DNA of 64,000 nt, from contig NZ_VWWJ01000004.1 in the NCBI RefSeq assembly GCF_011753055.1, positions 186,001 through 250,000 on the forward strand, given 5' to 3'. Position numbers and translations under genes: made by a program. Numbering within the stretch: the stretch's first letter is position 1; the number at the start of each line of letters is the position of its first letter. The stretch is from Burkholderia sp. Ax-1719. Lineage in GTDB: Bacteria; Pseudomonadota; Gammaproteobacteria; Burkholderiales; Burkholderiaceae. This document shows positions 17,358 through 25,875 of the stretch, one piece after another. Under the pieces are notes generated by a model. The model had not been told where the DNA came from, made no database searches, and saw nothing but the letters and a program-made list of their open reading frames with translations.

Positions 17358-18314
17358 TTATCCCACGCGAATCAGCAAGGTCATCACTACCGAAAGCGAA
17401 ACGATCGCGCCCAGGGTCGAAAACAGGATCACGCGTGAAGTGATGCTTGCCTCGCGCCGGTAATACTCAGCCAACATGAACGGGCCCGTACCGGTCGGCA
17501 GCGCGGCGAGCAGGATCGTCACGTTGACGAGCGTGGTCGGCAGCGAGAATACGCGCGTTGCGAACCACCAGGCGATCAGCGGCTGCGCGATCAGCTTGAT
17601 GAGCGTGAGCAATACCGCGTCGCGCAGCACCGCGCCGCCCACCTGTTCCTCAACCGGCTTTTTCTTCGCGAGAAACAGGCCAAGGCTCACCAGCGCGCAC
17701 GGGCTTGCCGCGCCGCCCAGCAGCTTGAGGAAGGTCTCCACGCTTTCCGGCACCGTGATGTGCGCCGCCGAGGCCAGCGCGCCGACGATGGGCGCCACGA
17801 TCAGCGGATTGCGTGCGAGCGCGAGTAGCACCTTGCCCGCGAGCTTGTGGGGCGCGCGTTCGACCTGCAGGCCGACCTCGATCAGCACGATCGCCACCGC
17901 GAAAAGCACACAGGCGACGAGGATGGTGGCGATGGTCGTCGGCGTGAGCGAGGACTGGCCGAACAGCAGCAGGCACAGCGGAAAGCCGATGTAACCGGTG
18001 TTGGGATACGAGGCGGCAATCGCATCAATGCTGGCGTCGGCGAGCTTGCGACGCGCCAGCAGACGGCCCGCGAGCGTCACCAGGAACGGCGCGGCGCTCG
18101 CAATCGAAAACACGGCGATAAAGCCCGGCTGGTCGAGCTGCTGCCAAGTCGAGTGCGACATGATGTTGAACAGCAGCGCGGGCAGGCCAAGCCAGACGAC
18201 GAACTTGTTGAGTTCGGACGCGGCCGTCGGCCCCAGCACACCGCGCTTCGCACATACGAAGCCAGCCAGGATGAGCCCAAAAATGGGCAGAAGGATCGAG
18301 AACGTGGAAAGCAT
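17358..18314 (-). CDS. AEC-family (auxin efflux carrier-type) transporter
   Basis: 318-residue inner-membrane carrier with about ten hydrophobic segments in two halves. The N-terminal LLPIFGLILAGFVCAKRGVL and PNTGYIGFPLCLLLFG resemble AEC permeases for malonate or other organic acids, and LLAALPTGTGPFMLAEYY near the C-terminus is characteristic. I chose the ATG at 18314 because the protein opens directly with the first membrane segment; longer readings run into the promoter of the divergent LysR gene. The divergent LysR is the expected regulator. Direction of transport unknown. Confidence 0.88.
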   Translation of the reverse strand: MLSTFSILLPIFGLILAGFVCAKRGVLGPTAASELNKFVVWLGLPALLFNIMSHSTWQQLDQPGFIAVFSIASAAPFLVTLAGRLLARRKLADASIDAIAASYPNTGYIGFPLCLLLFGQSSLTPTTIATILVACVLFAVAIVLIEVGLQVERAPHKLAGKVLLALARNPLIVAPIVGALASAAHITVPESVETFLKLLGGAASPCALVSLGLFLAKKKPVEEQVGGAVLRDAVLLTLIKLIAQPLIAWWFATRVFSLPTTLVNVTILLAALPTGTGPFMLAEYYRREASITSRVILFSTLGAIVSLSVVMTLLIRVG

Positions 18315-18426
18315 GGTAACGGGGCTGAATCGGAACCGCGCACTATAACGAAGGCGATCGATACAATCCAATGCTATTATCGGCGAGGAACAATACTTTT
18401 TTTGCATTGATTCATTTCGCCTCACC

Positions 18427-19305
18427 ATGCTCGATATCAAGCCGTTGCGCTACTTCGTCGTGCTCGCGGAAACGCGGCATTTCGGTAAGGCCGCGCAGGC
18501 GCTGCATCTCTCGCAGCCACCTTTGAGCCGCCAGATCGCGGCGCTCGAAGAGTCGCTTGGCGTGCGCCTGTTCGAGCGCAGTTCGCGTCATGTGGAACTC
18601 ACCGCCGCGGGCCGCCAGTTCTACGCCGACGCCAAGGCGCTGCTCGCTTCCACCAGCGCCGCTGCGCGTAACGCCGTGGCGGCGGGGCATGGCAGCATCG
18701 GCAAGCTCACGCTTGGGTTCACGATGTGCGCCGCATATGGCGTGGTGCCGCGCTTCGTCACCGCGTTCGGCAACGCGTTTCCCGAGGTGACGCTGTCACT
18801 GCGCGAAGTCGTTTCCGAGGATCTCGCCCCGCGAGTGCGCGCCGGAGAAATGGATGCGGCTATCCTGATCCCCGGCGCGGCGGAACTGGGCCTTGAACGC
18901 CGCACCGTGATTTCGGAGCCGCTGTGCGTCGCGCTGCATCGCAGCCACCCGCTCGCTCGCGCGCGCCGCATCGCCGTCAAGCGTCTGGCCGAGGAAGCCT
19001 TTGTCGTGGCGATTCCCGATGTCGCGCCGGCGCTGCGCAATGCCATCGTCGATCACTGCCTGGCTGCGGGCTTTTTCCCTTCGATCCGCTTTGAAGTGCA
19101 GCTTCAGCAAACGATCCTGAGTCTCGTCAACGAAGGCGCGGGCATTGCGCTCGTGCCGCTTTCGATGACGAAGGCGGCGTTCGACCAGGTGGTGTTCCGT
19201 CCGCTGGTGGACGCACCGCATATCGATCAGGTGCTGGTCTGGCGCGCAGGCAATCCGAATCCCTGCTTACGCCATTTTCTCGATCTGACGCTGAGCGCAG
19301 CGTAG
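18427..19305 (+). CDS. LysR-family regulator
   Basis: 292-residue LysR protein. N-terminal HTH MLDIKPLRYFVVLAETRHFGKAAQALHLSQPPLSRQIAALE (positions 1-41) and a C-terminal effector domain with GIALVPLSM. The LHLSQPPLSRQI form is common in regulators of organic-acid metabolism and transport. It is divergent from the AEC transporter across 112 bp, which includes the AT-rich stretch around 18354-18378 that could hold both promoters. Confidence 0.92.
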   Translation: MLDIKPLRYFVVLAETRHFGKAAQALHLSQPPLSRQIAALEESLGVRLFERSSRHVELTAAGRQFYADAKALLASTSAAARNAVAAGHGSIGKLTLGFTMCAAYGVVPRFVTAFGNAFPEVTLSLREVVSEDLAPRVRAGEMDAAILIPGAAELGLERRTVISEPLCVALHRSHPLARARRIAVKRLAEEAFVVAIPDVAPALRNAIVDHCLAAGFFPSIRFEVQLQQTILSLVNEGAGIALVPLSMTKAAFDQVVFRPLVDAPHIDQVLVWRAGNPNPCLRHFLDLTLSAA

Positions 19306-19315
19306 TGCGTGGCGG

Positions 19316-20254
19316 CTAGGCCGCTGCGCGGGTTGCGCGGCGGATCACTTGCGGCGGCTGTCCGAATGCGCGCAAAAACGCGCGCCGCATACGGTCGGGA
19401 TCGCCAAAGCCTACATCGCGCGCGATGGTCTCCATCGTGTGCCGCCCCGACTCCAGCATGATTCGCGCCGATTCCGTTCGCAGATGCTCGATGGCCTTGG
19501 CGGGCGTATGTCCGGTTTCCTCGTGAAAGGCGCGGCTGAATTGTCGCGGACTCAGATTCGCGGCATTCGCCAGGTCTTCGACAGAAAGACTCGTATGCAG
19601 ATGTTGCTTCGCGTAGGTGAGCGCCTTCTGGATGCGATCCGAGCGAGGCAATATGTCAAGGAGTGCAGAGTGTTGTGTCTGACCGCCGGTGCGACGGTGG
19701 TAGACCACCAGCTTTTTGGCGACGAGCCGCGCAAGATCGGTGCTCACGTCCTGCTCCACGAAGGCTAGCGCCAGATCGATGCAGGCGGTTGCGCCTGCCG
19801 AGGTCCAGATCGCGCCGTCGTTGACGAAGATGCGATCCTCTTCGACATGCACTTCCGGGTAGTCCTTGCGCAGCTTCGATGCGAAGAACCAGTGCGTGGT
19901 TGCGCGCCTGCCATCCAGCAGACCTGCCTGCGCCAGATAGAACGCGCCCGTGCAGGTCGAGCACACCCGTCGCGAGCGCGTCGAGACGACTTGCAGGAAT
20001 TCCACCAATGCCGGTGCGGGCACAAGCGCGTCGTTGTCGCCAACGATGATGACCGTGTCGAACCCTTCTTCCTGAAGGGTCGCGGTATTCACTTCGACGC
20101 CCGATGAAGAAGCGATCAGCCCGCCCGGTTCCGAGAGCAGCACGACTTCGTACAGCGGCGAACCATGACTGATATTGGCGAATTCGAATACCGAAACGAC
20201 ACCCAGATTGATCAGTGAAAAGCCCGGATAAAGTACGACGCCGATTCGCTGCAT
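19316..20254 (-). CDS. GlxA-family regulator (DJ-1/PfpI plus AraC HTH)
   Basis: 312-residue transcription factor with an N-terminal DJ-1/PfpI domain (IGVVLYPGFSLINLGVVSVFE; CSTCTGAFYLAQAGLLDGR with the elbow cysteine; ATTHWFF) and a C-terminal AraC DNA-binding domain (LANAANLSPRQFSRAFHEETG; VGFGDPDRMRRAFLRAFGQPP). It is the second GlxA-type regulator in the window. It is divergent from an SDR gene (20366), the likely target. The ligand is unknown. Confidence 0.92.
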   Translation of the reverse strand: MQRIGVVLYPGFSLINLGVVSVFEFANISHGSPLYEVVLLSEPGGLIASSSGVEVNTATLQEEGFDTVIIVGDNDALVPAPALVEFLQVVSTRSRRVCSTCTGAFYLAQAGLLDGRRATTHWFFASKLRKDYPEVHVEEDRIFVNDGAIWTSAGATACIDLALAFVEQDVSTDLARLVAKKLVVYHRRTGGQTQHSALLDILPRSDRIQKALTYAKQHLHTSLSVEDLANAANLSPRQFSRAFHEETGHTPAKAIEHLRTESARIMLESGRHTMETIARDVGFGDPDRMRRAFLRAFGQPPQVIRRATRAAA

Positions 20255-20365
20255 GCTGGCCCTCGATGGCTTAAAAGGACGGAAGTTCGACTCTCTGGAG
20301 TATGATTGTACGCCTAAAATTTGTCCCGTGCCCGGCGATCACGCCGGCTTTCTACGGAGATGAAT

Positions 20366-21166
20366 ATGAACAATGCAGTCACGCTGGGAACCGCCCTGAT
20401 TACCGGGGCATCGTCGGGAATCGGCGCAATTTACGCGGACCGTCTTGCGCGTCGCGGCTACGATCTGGTGCTGGTCGCGCGTCACGAGGCGCGCCTCAAT
20501 GAAGTGGCCACGCGTGTGCGTGAGCAAACCGGCCGCGAAGTGAAAACCGTGGTCGCCGATCTGCTGAACGCGGCTGATCTGCATCGCGTCGAGGCGCTGA
20601 TCCGCAATGACGCCGGGCTGACGATGCTCGTGAACAACGCGGGCGTGGGCAGTGCGGCGCCGCTGCTTCAGGCCGATGTCGATGCGATGGAAGCGATGAT
20701 CGATCTGAACGTGACGGCGCTCACGCGCCTGACTTACGCGATCGCGCCTGCATTCGTGGCGCGCGGTGCGGGCACGATCATCAATATCTCGTCGGGCGTG
20801 GCGATCGCACCGGAGTTTTTGAACGGCGTCTATGGCGCAACCAAGGCTTACGTGCTGGCGCTAAGCCAATCGCTAAAACATGAACTCGGCGACAAGGGCG
20901 TGCGCATTCAGGCTGTCTTGCCAGGCGCGACGCGTACGGAATTCTGGGACGTTGCCGGTGCGCCGGTCGACAATTTTCCGGCGGAAATGGTCATGAGCGT
21001 GGAGGATCTGGTCGACGCCGCGCTGGCCGGGCTGGATCAGGGCGAATTCGCGACGGTGCCGTCGCTGCCCACCGTCGATGGCTGGAACGCCTTCGAAGCG
21101 GCGCGCGGCGCGCTCGTGCCGCAGCTTTCGCTGAGCAAGCCCGGCGCGCGCTACAACGTCAATTGA
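20366..21166 (+). CDS. Short-chain dehydrogenase/reductase (SDR)
   Basis: 266-residue SDR of the DltE/YqjQ-like group (RLARRGYDLVLVARHEARL). It has TGASSGIGAIYA as cofactor loop, NNAGVG, the catalytic Ser in INISSGVAI and YGATKAYVL with Tyr/Lys, and VLPGATRTEFWD. The ATG at 20366 lies 6 nt after CGGAG; the ATG at 20360 is too close to it. A strong intrinsic terminator follows 34 nt after the stop, so it is monocistronic. Divergent from the GlxA regulator. Confidence 0.9.
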   Translation: MNNAVTLGTALITGASSGIGAIYADRLARRGYDLVLVARHEARLNEVATRVREQTGREVKTVVADLLNAADLHRVEALIRNDAGLTMLVNNAGVGSAAPLLQADVDAMEAMIDLNVTALTRLTYAIAPAFVARGAGTIINISSGVAIAPEFLNGVYGATKAYVLALSQSLKHELGDKGVRIQAVLPGATRTEFWDVAGAPVDNFPAEMVMSVEDLVDAALAGLDQGEFATVPSLPTVDGWNAFEAARGALVPQLSLSKPGARYNVN

Positions 21167-21200
21167 TCGCGCGATAGACGCGAGCCAGGTAACGAACTCC

Positions 21201-21240
21201 GATGCCCCGGGCGTTGAAACGCCCGGGGCATCGGCTTTTT
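21201..21240 (+). terminator. Intrinsic terminator of the SDR gene
   Basis: A perfect 13-bp GC-rich stem, GATGCCCCGGGCG (21201-21213) with CGCCCGGGGCATC (21220-21232), a 6-nt loop and then GGCTTTTT. Textbook rho-independent form for the plus strand. Confidence 0.93.
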
Positions 21241-21312
21241 CGGGCTAGCCGATCATTTGCTGTGTAGATACACACCATGCGGCGCAAGTCGTTCGCCGAA
21301 ACGCGCGATGGT

Positions 21313-21900
21313 CTAGGCCGCGGAGGCTTGTGACTTTTTGGTGGGAAAGAGGGCGATCAACTCGGCTGACACGGAGTTGAGTATCTGGCGGGAAAGCTTG
21401 GGGTCCGCTACGGCGCGTGACAGACCGAGTGCGCCAACGTAAGCGCTATAGATCAGCATCGCCTTGGCGCGCCGGTTGCCTTCCGTGCCTTCGGGCATCT
21501 GGCTTTCGAGCAGGGCGAGACTGCTTTCCAGTCGCTCGGTATAGACCTCGCGTGCGCCTTCCGTGCTGCGCGCCGTGTCGTTGAGCAGAGCCGAGAGCGG
21601 ACAACCGCCCGTGACATTGTCCCGGTGCTCTTCCGACAGATACGTCTGGATGCTCTTCTTCAAATTGGGCTGCGCGGTCAGGGCCGATTGATCCATTTCT
21701 TCGCACGCGGCCGCAATCGCCTCGACCACGAGATCGTCGCGCGAAGCAAAATGCTTGTAGAAACCGCCGACGGTCATGCCGGCTTCTTTCATGATGTCGG
21801 CGACGCTGATGCCTTCCAGACCGAGCTCACGAAAGCGTCGCGCCGCCACATCGACAATACGCTGATGCGATTCAGCTTTTTCTGCTTGGGAATATCCCAT
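21313..21900 (-). CDS. TetR/AcrR-family regulator
   Basis: 195-residue TetR repressor. HTH within IVDVAARRFRELGLEGISVADIMKEAGMTVGGFYKHFASRDDL (residues ~14-56), then a helical ligand domain with the conserved GGCPLSALLND around residue 100. The cysteine in that motif is widespread in this subfamily and could be redox-sensitive. The start at 21900 follows AGGAGGGCAAC. It lies 130 nt from a divergently oriented intergenic stretch and just before a second TetR gene on the same strand. Target unknown; the flanking SDR or the TetR/MFS pair are candidates. Confidence 0.9.
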   Translation of the reverse strand: MGYSQAEKAESHQRIVDVAARRFRELGLEGISVADIMKEAGMTVGGFYKHFASRDDLVVEAIAAACEEMDQSALTAQPNLKKSIQTYLSEEHRDNVTGGCPLSALLNDTARSTEGAREVYTERLESSLALLESQMPEGTEGNRRAKAMLIYSAYVGALGLSRAVADPKLSRQILNSVSAELIALFPTKKSQASAA

Positions 21901-22030
21901 GTTGCCCTCCTGGCCAAAGATCGCTGAGGAGAGCCATGATAATCCACATGGCGGCTCCCCGCAGGTCCTTTGGCGTCGAGTGCGTCCGGACAGCGGCCGC
22001 GAGCGGTGAGGGCGATCGGCGGCGTTTGCG

Positions 22031-22639
22031 TCAGGCGGCCTTGGGGCGAGTTTTGCGCGGGTTCCCGACCGGCTGGAATGCATCGAGCAGCACGGCAACG
22101 CGCTTGCGCGTGAAGGCGGGATCGAGCGGCTGATTGTCGAACAGCATCCGGTACATGACGGGCGCAATCACGGTGTCCAGCACCTCGTGCATCGCCGGAA
22201 CGGCCTCGCCGCGCGACTGTGCGCGCCCGAAGATCAACTGTACCTGCGCGCGCACGATATCCGCGCACTGGCACGCCGGCCCGCTGCCGTCGCTTTCCAT
22301 GGCGGCAAGCACGTCGCGGATCATGGCGCGGCCCGGCGACGACGTCATCTCCTCCTGATAGCTTTGCGCCCACGCTTCCAGATCGCTTTTGAGCGATCCC
22401 GTGTCGGCGGGCATGCTGTCGGGATAGAACCGCTCGACCGCCACATCGGCGAGCAGGGTCGGCAGGTCGCCCCAACGCCGATAGATCGTCGAGGGCGTGA
22501 CCTCCGCACGTGCGGCGATCATCGCGACGGTGATGTCCTCGCGGGACATTTCCGCGAGGAGCGATTTCACCGCGTTATGAACGGACTCCTGAACCCGCGC
22601 GCTACGCCCGCCGGGCCGCAGGCCTTCACGTATCACCAT
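22031..22639 (-). CDS. TetR-family regulator of the divergent MFS exporter
   Basis: 202-residue TetR protein: HTH in VHNAVKSLLAEMSREDITVAMIAARAEVTPSTIYRRWGDLPTLL (residues ~20-65), C-terminal TetR_C-type domain. The ATG at 22639 has AGGAG 8 nt upstream; an upstream in-frame start at 22666 is possible. It is divergent from the MFS gene at 22777. The 137-bp gap carries the repeated TTGCATTAAC motif, the likely operator through which it represses itself and the exporter. Confidence 0.9.
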   Translation of the reverse strand: MVIREGLRPGGRSARVQESVHNAVKSLLAEMSREDITVAMIAARAEVTPSTIYRRWGDLPTLLADVAVERFYPDSMPADTGSLKSDLEAWAQSYQEEMTSSPGRAMIRDVLAAMESDGSGPACQCADIVRAQVQLIFGRAQSRGEAVPAMHEVLDTVIAPVMYRMLFDNQPLDPAFTRKRVAVLLDAFQPVGNPRKTRPKAA

Positions 22640-22706
22640 TGCTTGCACTCCTGCTCTTCGACGCAAATGTGGTCATCGTAATCAGTATGCCACTAAAGCT
22701 AAAAAG

Positions 22707-22762
22707 TTGCATTAACGAATCATCTGGGTCAGAATTCGCTAACGCAATTTTTTTGCATTAAC
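22707..22762. promoter_or_regulatory. Operator-like repeats between TetR and MFS genes
   Basis: TTGCATTAACG (22707-22717) faces an imperfect inverted copy CGCTAACGCAA (22737-22747, 9 of 11 matching), and TTGCATTAAC recurs as a direct repeat at 22753-22762, 14 nt before the MFS start. A TetR dimer site repeated across a divergent promoter is the simplest reading. Confidence 0.65.
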
Positions 22763-22776
22763 AGCCGGAGAGCCAG

Positions 22777-23988
22777 ATGTCCGCCGAACAGATCACCCAA
22801 CCCACAGGATCGCGCATGTGGGGCGCACTGACGCTTTACGCGTTGACCGTCGCAACGTTCTTTGGCGCGTCCAGCGCGCCCACGCCGCTTTACCGGCTCT
22901 ATCAGGAAGCGTGGGGCTTCTCGCCAGCCATGCTCACGTTGGTCTTCGCCAGTTACGCGTTCAGCCTGCTTGCGGCGCTGCTGACGACGGGCTCCTTGTC
23001 GGATCACATCGGCAGGCGGCCGGTGATCGTCGGCAGCATTGTGCTGGAGATGGCCGCGATGCTCGTCTTCGTCGAATCGCGCAACGTCTCCATGCTGATC
23101 GGGGCGCGGCTCGTGCAGGGCTTTGCGACGGGGGCGGCAACCAGCGCCCTGGGCGCGGCCATCCTCGATGAAAGCCGCGCGTCTGGCCCGTTGATCAACG
23201 CATTGGCCTCCTTGTTGGGCATGGGATGCGGCGCACTGGGCGCGAGCATGCTGGTCGCTTATGCGCCGCTGCCCAGGGAACTGATCTTTATTGTGCTGGG
23301 CGCAATCCTGTTGCTCGAAGCGGGCTTTACGGTCGCGCTGCCGGAAACGGTCAGCCGTGTTCCGGGTGCGATCGCCGCGCTAGTTCCGCGCGTGACGATT
23401 CCACGGGCGGCGCGTGGCGCAATGCTGCGCGTCGCGCCGGTCAATATCGCCGTCTGGGCGCTGGGAGGCTTTTATCTGTCGCTCGGTCCGTCACTCGCCC
23501 GTGCGGTGACTGGAGCAGGTGACGCAACGATTGGCGGGTGGGTGGTTTTCGCGTTGACCACGGGCGGTTTCGCCGCCATTCTGGCCTTGCGCAAGGTAAG
23601 CACTGTGCACGTGTTGCGATACGGCGCGACGGCCCTGGCGGTGGGATTGCTCATTACGCTGGCTGGCGTGCATGTGCAAAACGCAACCGTGTTTTTCGCG
23701 GGAACGGCCGTTGCCGGGACGGGATTTGGCGCTGCATTTCAAGGGGCGTTACGTTCCGTGATGCCGCTCGCACAGGCGCACGAACGCGCGGGACTCATGG
23801 CCGCCTTCTATATCCTGAGCTACCTCGCTTTCAGCATACCGGCGATTCTGGCCGGAACGCTGGCTCATATTGTCGGCCTTCGCACCACCACCGATGCGTA
23901 TGGCGCAGTACTGGTCGCGCTCTCATTGACGACACTGCTCGCCAGTGGCACGAGCCGAAACGTCGGGCTAACTGAAGAAGGGAAGTAG
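22777..23988 (+). CDS. MFS transporter (drug/metabolite exporter type)
   Basis: 403-residue inner-membrane protein with 12 predicted membrane segments. The cytoplasmic loop after segment 2 has GSLSDHIGRRPVIVG, the MFS motif A form, and segment 5 has LGMGCGALGASMLV. Proton-coupled efflux is likely. Starts at ATG 22777 with CCGGAG upstream. Divergent TetR gene and repeated operator motifs point to substrate-inducible expression. Substrate unknown. Confidence 0.88.
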   Translation: MSAEQITQPTGSRMWGALTLYALTVATFFGASSAPTPLYRLYQEAWGFSPAMLTLVFASYAFSLLAALLTTGSLSDHIGRRPVIVGSIVLEMAAMLVFVESRNVSMLIGARLVQGFATGAATSALGAAILDESRASGPLINALASLLGMGCGALGASMLVAYAPLPRELIFIVLGAILLLEAGFTVALPETVSRVPGAIAALVPRVTIPRAARGAMLRVAPVNIAVWALGGFYLSLGPSLARAVTGAGDATIGGWVVFALTTGGFAAILALRKVSTVHVLRYGATALAVGLLITLAGVHVQNATVFFAGTAVAGTGFGAAFQGALRSVMPLAQAHERAGLMAAFYILSYLAFSIPAILAGTLAHIVGLRTTTDAYGAVLVALSLTTLLASGTSRNVGLTEEGK

Positions 23989-24005
23989 GCTATTGACGAG
24001 GCGCG

Positions 24006-24049
24006 CAGGCGCTCAGGCGCCCAATTGCCCCGCAGGGCGAGAGCGCCTG
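24006..24049. terminator. Possible bidirectional hairpin
   Basis: CAGGCGCTC (24006-24014) pairs perfectly with GAGCGCCTG (24041-24049) around a 26-nt GC-rich loop in the gap between convergent MFS and LysR genes. The long loop and absence of a T tract keep this tentative. Confidence 0.35.
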
Positions 24050-24053
24050 GCGC

Positions 24054-25058
24054 TTACACCAAAGCGTCCTCTACGAGATTCACGATGGGCTCCTTCCATT
24101 GCTCCATTTTCTCGAACGTGCGATCCGAGCAGGTCTGGTTAAGTGAAGTCACGCCGCACATCAGCGGGCAATGATCGAATGTGGTGACGACCCAATCCAC
24201 GAACGCGCGTACCTTGGGCGAAAGATGGCGGCTCTGCGGATAGACAACCGATATGGGCATTGGCAGAGGCTTCCATTCGGGCAGAACTTCAATCAATTGC
24301 CCGGCCTTCAGTTGCGCCAGGATCATGAAGCGCGGCGCCTGCATCAGCCCCAGGCCTTTCAGGCCGCACATGACGTAAGACTCGGCTTCGTTCACTGAAA
24401 TCGCACCTTTCACCGGGACCTGCATTTCGCGGCCGCCGACCATGAAGGTCCAGTCCAGAATCCGGCCCGAGCGCGTCGAAAAATAGTTGATGCCGAGATG
24501 AGTCTTGAGGTCGTCGAGCGAGTGCGGAACACCATGCTTTGCAAGGTAGGAAGGCGACGCAACGGTCATGCAATCGAACAGGCCAATCCGCCTCGCGACA
24601 AGCGCGGGATTGTTCAGATCGCCTACGCGCACGGCGCAGTCAGCCTCCTTTTCCAGGCTATCCGCATGCCGGTCTGTCAAACCCAACTGAAGATCGATCT
24701 CGGGGAATTGCGTATGGAAGTCGCGTAGCCGGGGCAAGATGATCTGACGGGCGACGGCGCCCTGCATGCTGATGCGCAGTTTGCCACGCGGCCGCTTTTC
24801 CACCTTTTGAAACGCGGCTTCGGTGTCCTCCACGTCGGCGAGAATTCTGAGGCAGTGCTCATAATAGGCCGCGCCATCCGTCGTCAGGGAGAGACTGCGC
24901 GTCGTGCGATTCAGGAGCCGCGTACCCAGATGATCTTCCAGACTCTGGATCATCGTGGTGACCGTCGGCCGATTCATCCCGAGCGATGTGGCAGCGCGCG
25001 TAAAGCTGCTGAAATCGACGATGCGGGTGAATACCTGCATGGCTTGAATACGGTCCAC
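24054..25058 (-). CDS. LysR-family regulator
   Basis: 334-residue LysR protein of the DsdC/PecT-like 'MDRIQAMQVF' group: HTH in RIVDFSSFTRAATSLGMNRPTVTTMIQSLEDHLGTRLLNRTTR, then an effector domain. A C-terminal extension of ~30 residues (SDRTFEKMEQWKEPIV) is longer than usual. I chose GTG at 25058 because GGAGGG stands 6 nt in front and the protein then opens in the family-typical way. It is last in a probable four-gene operon with PEP-mutase-like, DUF1272 and MarR genes; the gap to the MarR stop is 26 nt. Confidence 0.88.
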   Translation of the reverse strand: MDRIQAMQVFTRIVDFSSFTRAATSLGMNRPTVTTMIQSLEDHLGTRLLNRTTRSLSLTTDGAAYYEHCLRILADVEDTEAAFQKVEKRPRGKLRISMQGAVARQIILPRLRDFHTQFPEIDLQLGLTDRHADSLEKEADCAVRVGDLNNPALVARRIGLFDCMTVASPSYLAKHGVPHSLDDLKTHLGINYFSTRSGRILDWTFMVGGREMQVPVKGAISVNEAESYVMCGLKGLGLMQAPRFMILAQLKAGQLIEVLPEWKPLPMPISVVYPQSRHLSPKVRAFVDWVVTTFDHCPLMCGVTSLNQTCSDRTFEKMEQWKEPIVNLVEDALV

Positions 25059-25084
25059 GATGCTCCCTCCAATCAATCTGGCGC

Positions 25085-25522
25085 TCAAACGGCGCAATGC
25101 TCGCGTTGTGCGCAGGTCTTGCCGACAACCGCTGATTCATGGCACGGGATCTGGATTGCCGGTTTGCCGATCAAGGTTTCGATTTCCTCCTCGGCGCAGC
25201 GGATCAATGCAAACGACGATTCAAGCACTGTCTTTCCGTTTTCCGTAAGCCGAAATAACGCGCGTCGTTTGTTCAACGGATCGAGCATGGTTTGAACCAG
25301 CTCTGTTTTTATCAGCGGCTGCAGCGTGCGTTGCAATGACGAGCGTTCGACGATGAGTTTGTCCGCCAGATCCTGCAAAGAGATAGCAGCAGCCTGGGCA
25401 ATCTGCTCAAGAATTCCGTGCTGGCTGGCGGTAAGCGGCACCTTGGCCAGGTGCCGGTTGTACACACGCGTTGCATAACGCGCCGCGCGCATGACCTGCA
25501 GACCATATCGGTCATGATCCAT
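25085..25522 (-). CDS. MarR-family regulator
   Basis: 145-residue MarR winged-helix protein: dimerisation helices at both ends and a DNA-binding core with LTASQHGILEQIAQAAAISLQDLADKL and VERSSLQRTLQPLIKTELV, followed by the wing DPLNKRRALFRLTENG. The C-terminal tail carries cysteines (IPCHES, KTCAQREHC) that might respond to oxidants or metals; this is speculative. ATG at 25522 behind GGGAGAAC. Lies in the same-strand run between DUF1272 and LysR genes. Confidence 0.88.
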   Translation of the reverse strand: MDHDRYGLQVMRAARYATRVYNRHLAKVPLTASQHGILEQIAQAAAISLQDLADKLIVERSSLQRTLQPLIKTELVQTMLDPLNKRRALFRLTENGKTVLESSFALIRCAEEEIETLIGKPAIQIPCHESAVVGKTCAQREHCAV

Positions 25523-25564
25523 TGTGTTCTCCCACCGGGACCGTCGCCGGTGTTGCAAAGCCGG

Positions 25565-25822
25565 CTAGCGCGGGTGAGTGTGATCTGCGAGACAGTTCTC
25601 GTTGAAAACGCGCTCGGTGGATGCGGGGTATTTCGCGAGCTTGTCGGCAGGGCGGCGCGGACGCGCTACCAGTTCGCCGCCGCAGTTCGGACAGATTCCC
25701 TTGAGTACCGTGTCTGTGCAATCGCTGCAGAACGTGCATTCGAAGGTACAGATACGCGCGTCCGCTGAGTCCGGCGGCAGATCCTTGTTGCAGCACTCAC
25801 ATCCAGGTCGAAGTTGCAGCAT
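25565..25822 (-). CDS. DUF1272 small zinc-ribbon-like protein
   Basis: 85-residue protein of the DUF1272 family. It contains eight closely spaced cysteines in CECCNKDLPP, CTFECTFCSDC and CPNCGGEL, which can bind two metal ions, probably zinc. The tail ELVARPRRPADKL is family-typical. Role unknown. AAGGAAACC precedes the ATG at 25822. It is 53 nt downstream of the PEP-mutase-like gene and 42 nt upstream of the MarR gene, so cotranscription is likely. Confidence 0.88.
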   Translation of the reverse strand: MLQLRPGCECCNKDLPPDSADARICTFECTFCSDCTDTVLKGICPNCGGELVARPRRPADKLAKYPASTERVFNENCLADHTHPR

Positions 25823-25875
25823 AGTCTGGTTTCCTTATCATTTTTACATCGGCAATTGAAGCAGTTGACCTGACT

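Noticed and set aside
24006..24049. Possible repeat or attachment site between convergent genes
   Set aside because: Only a 9-bp stem with a long loop; no flanking integrase or direct repeats. Kept only as a weak terminator candidate.
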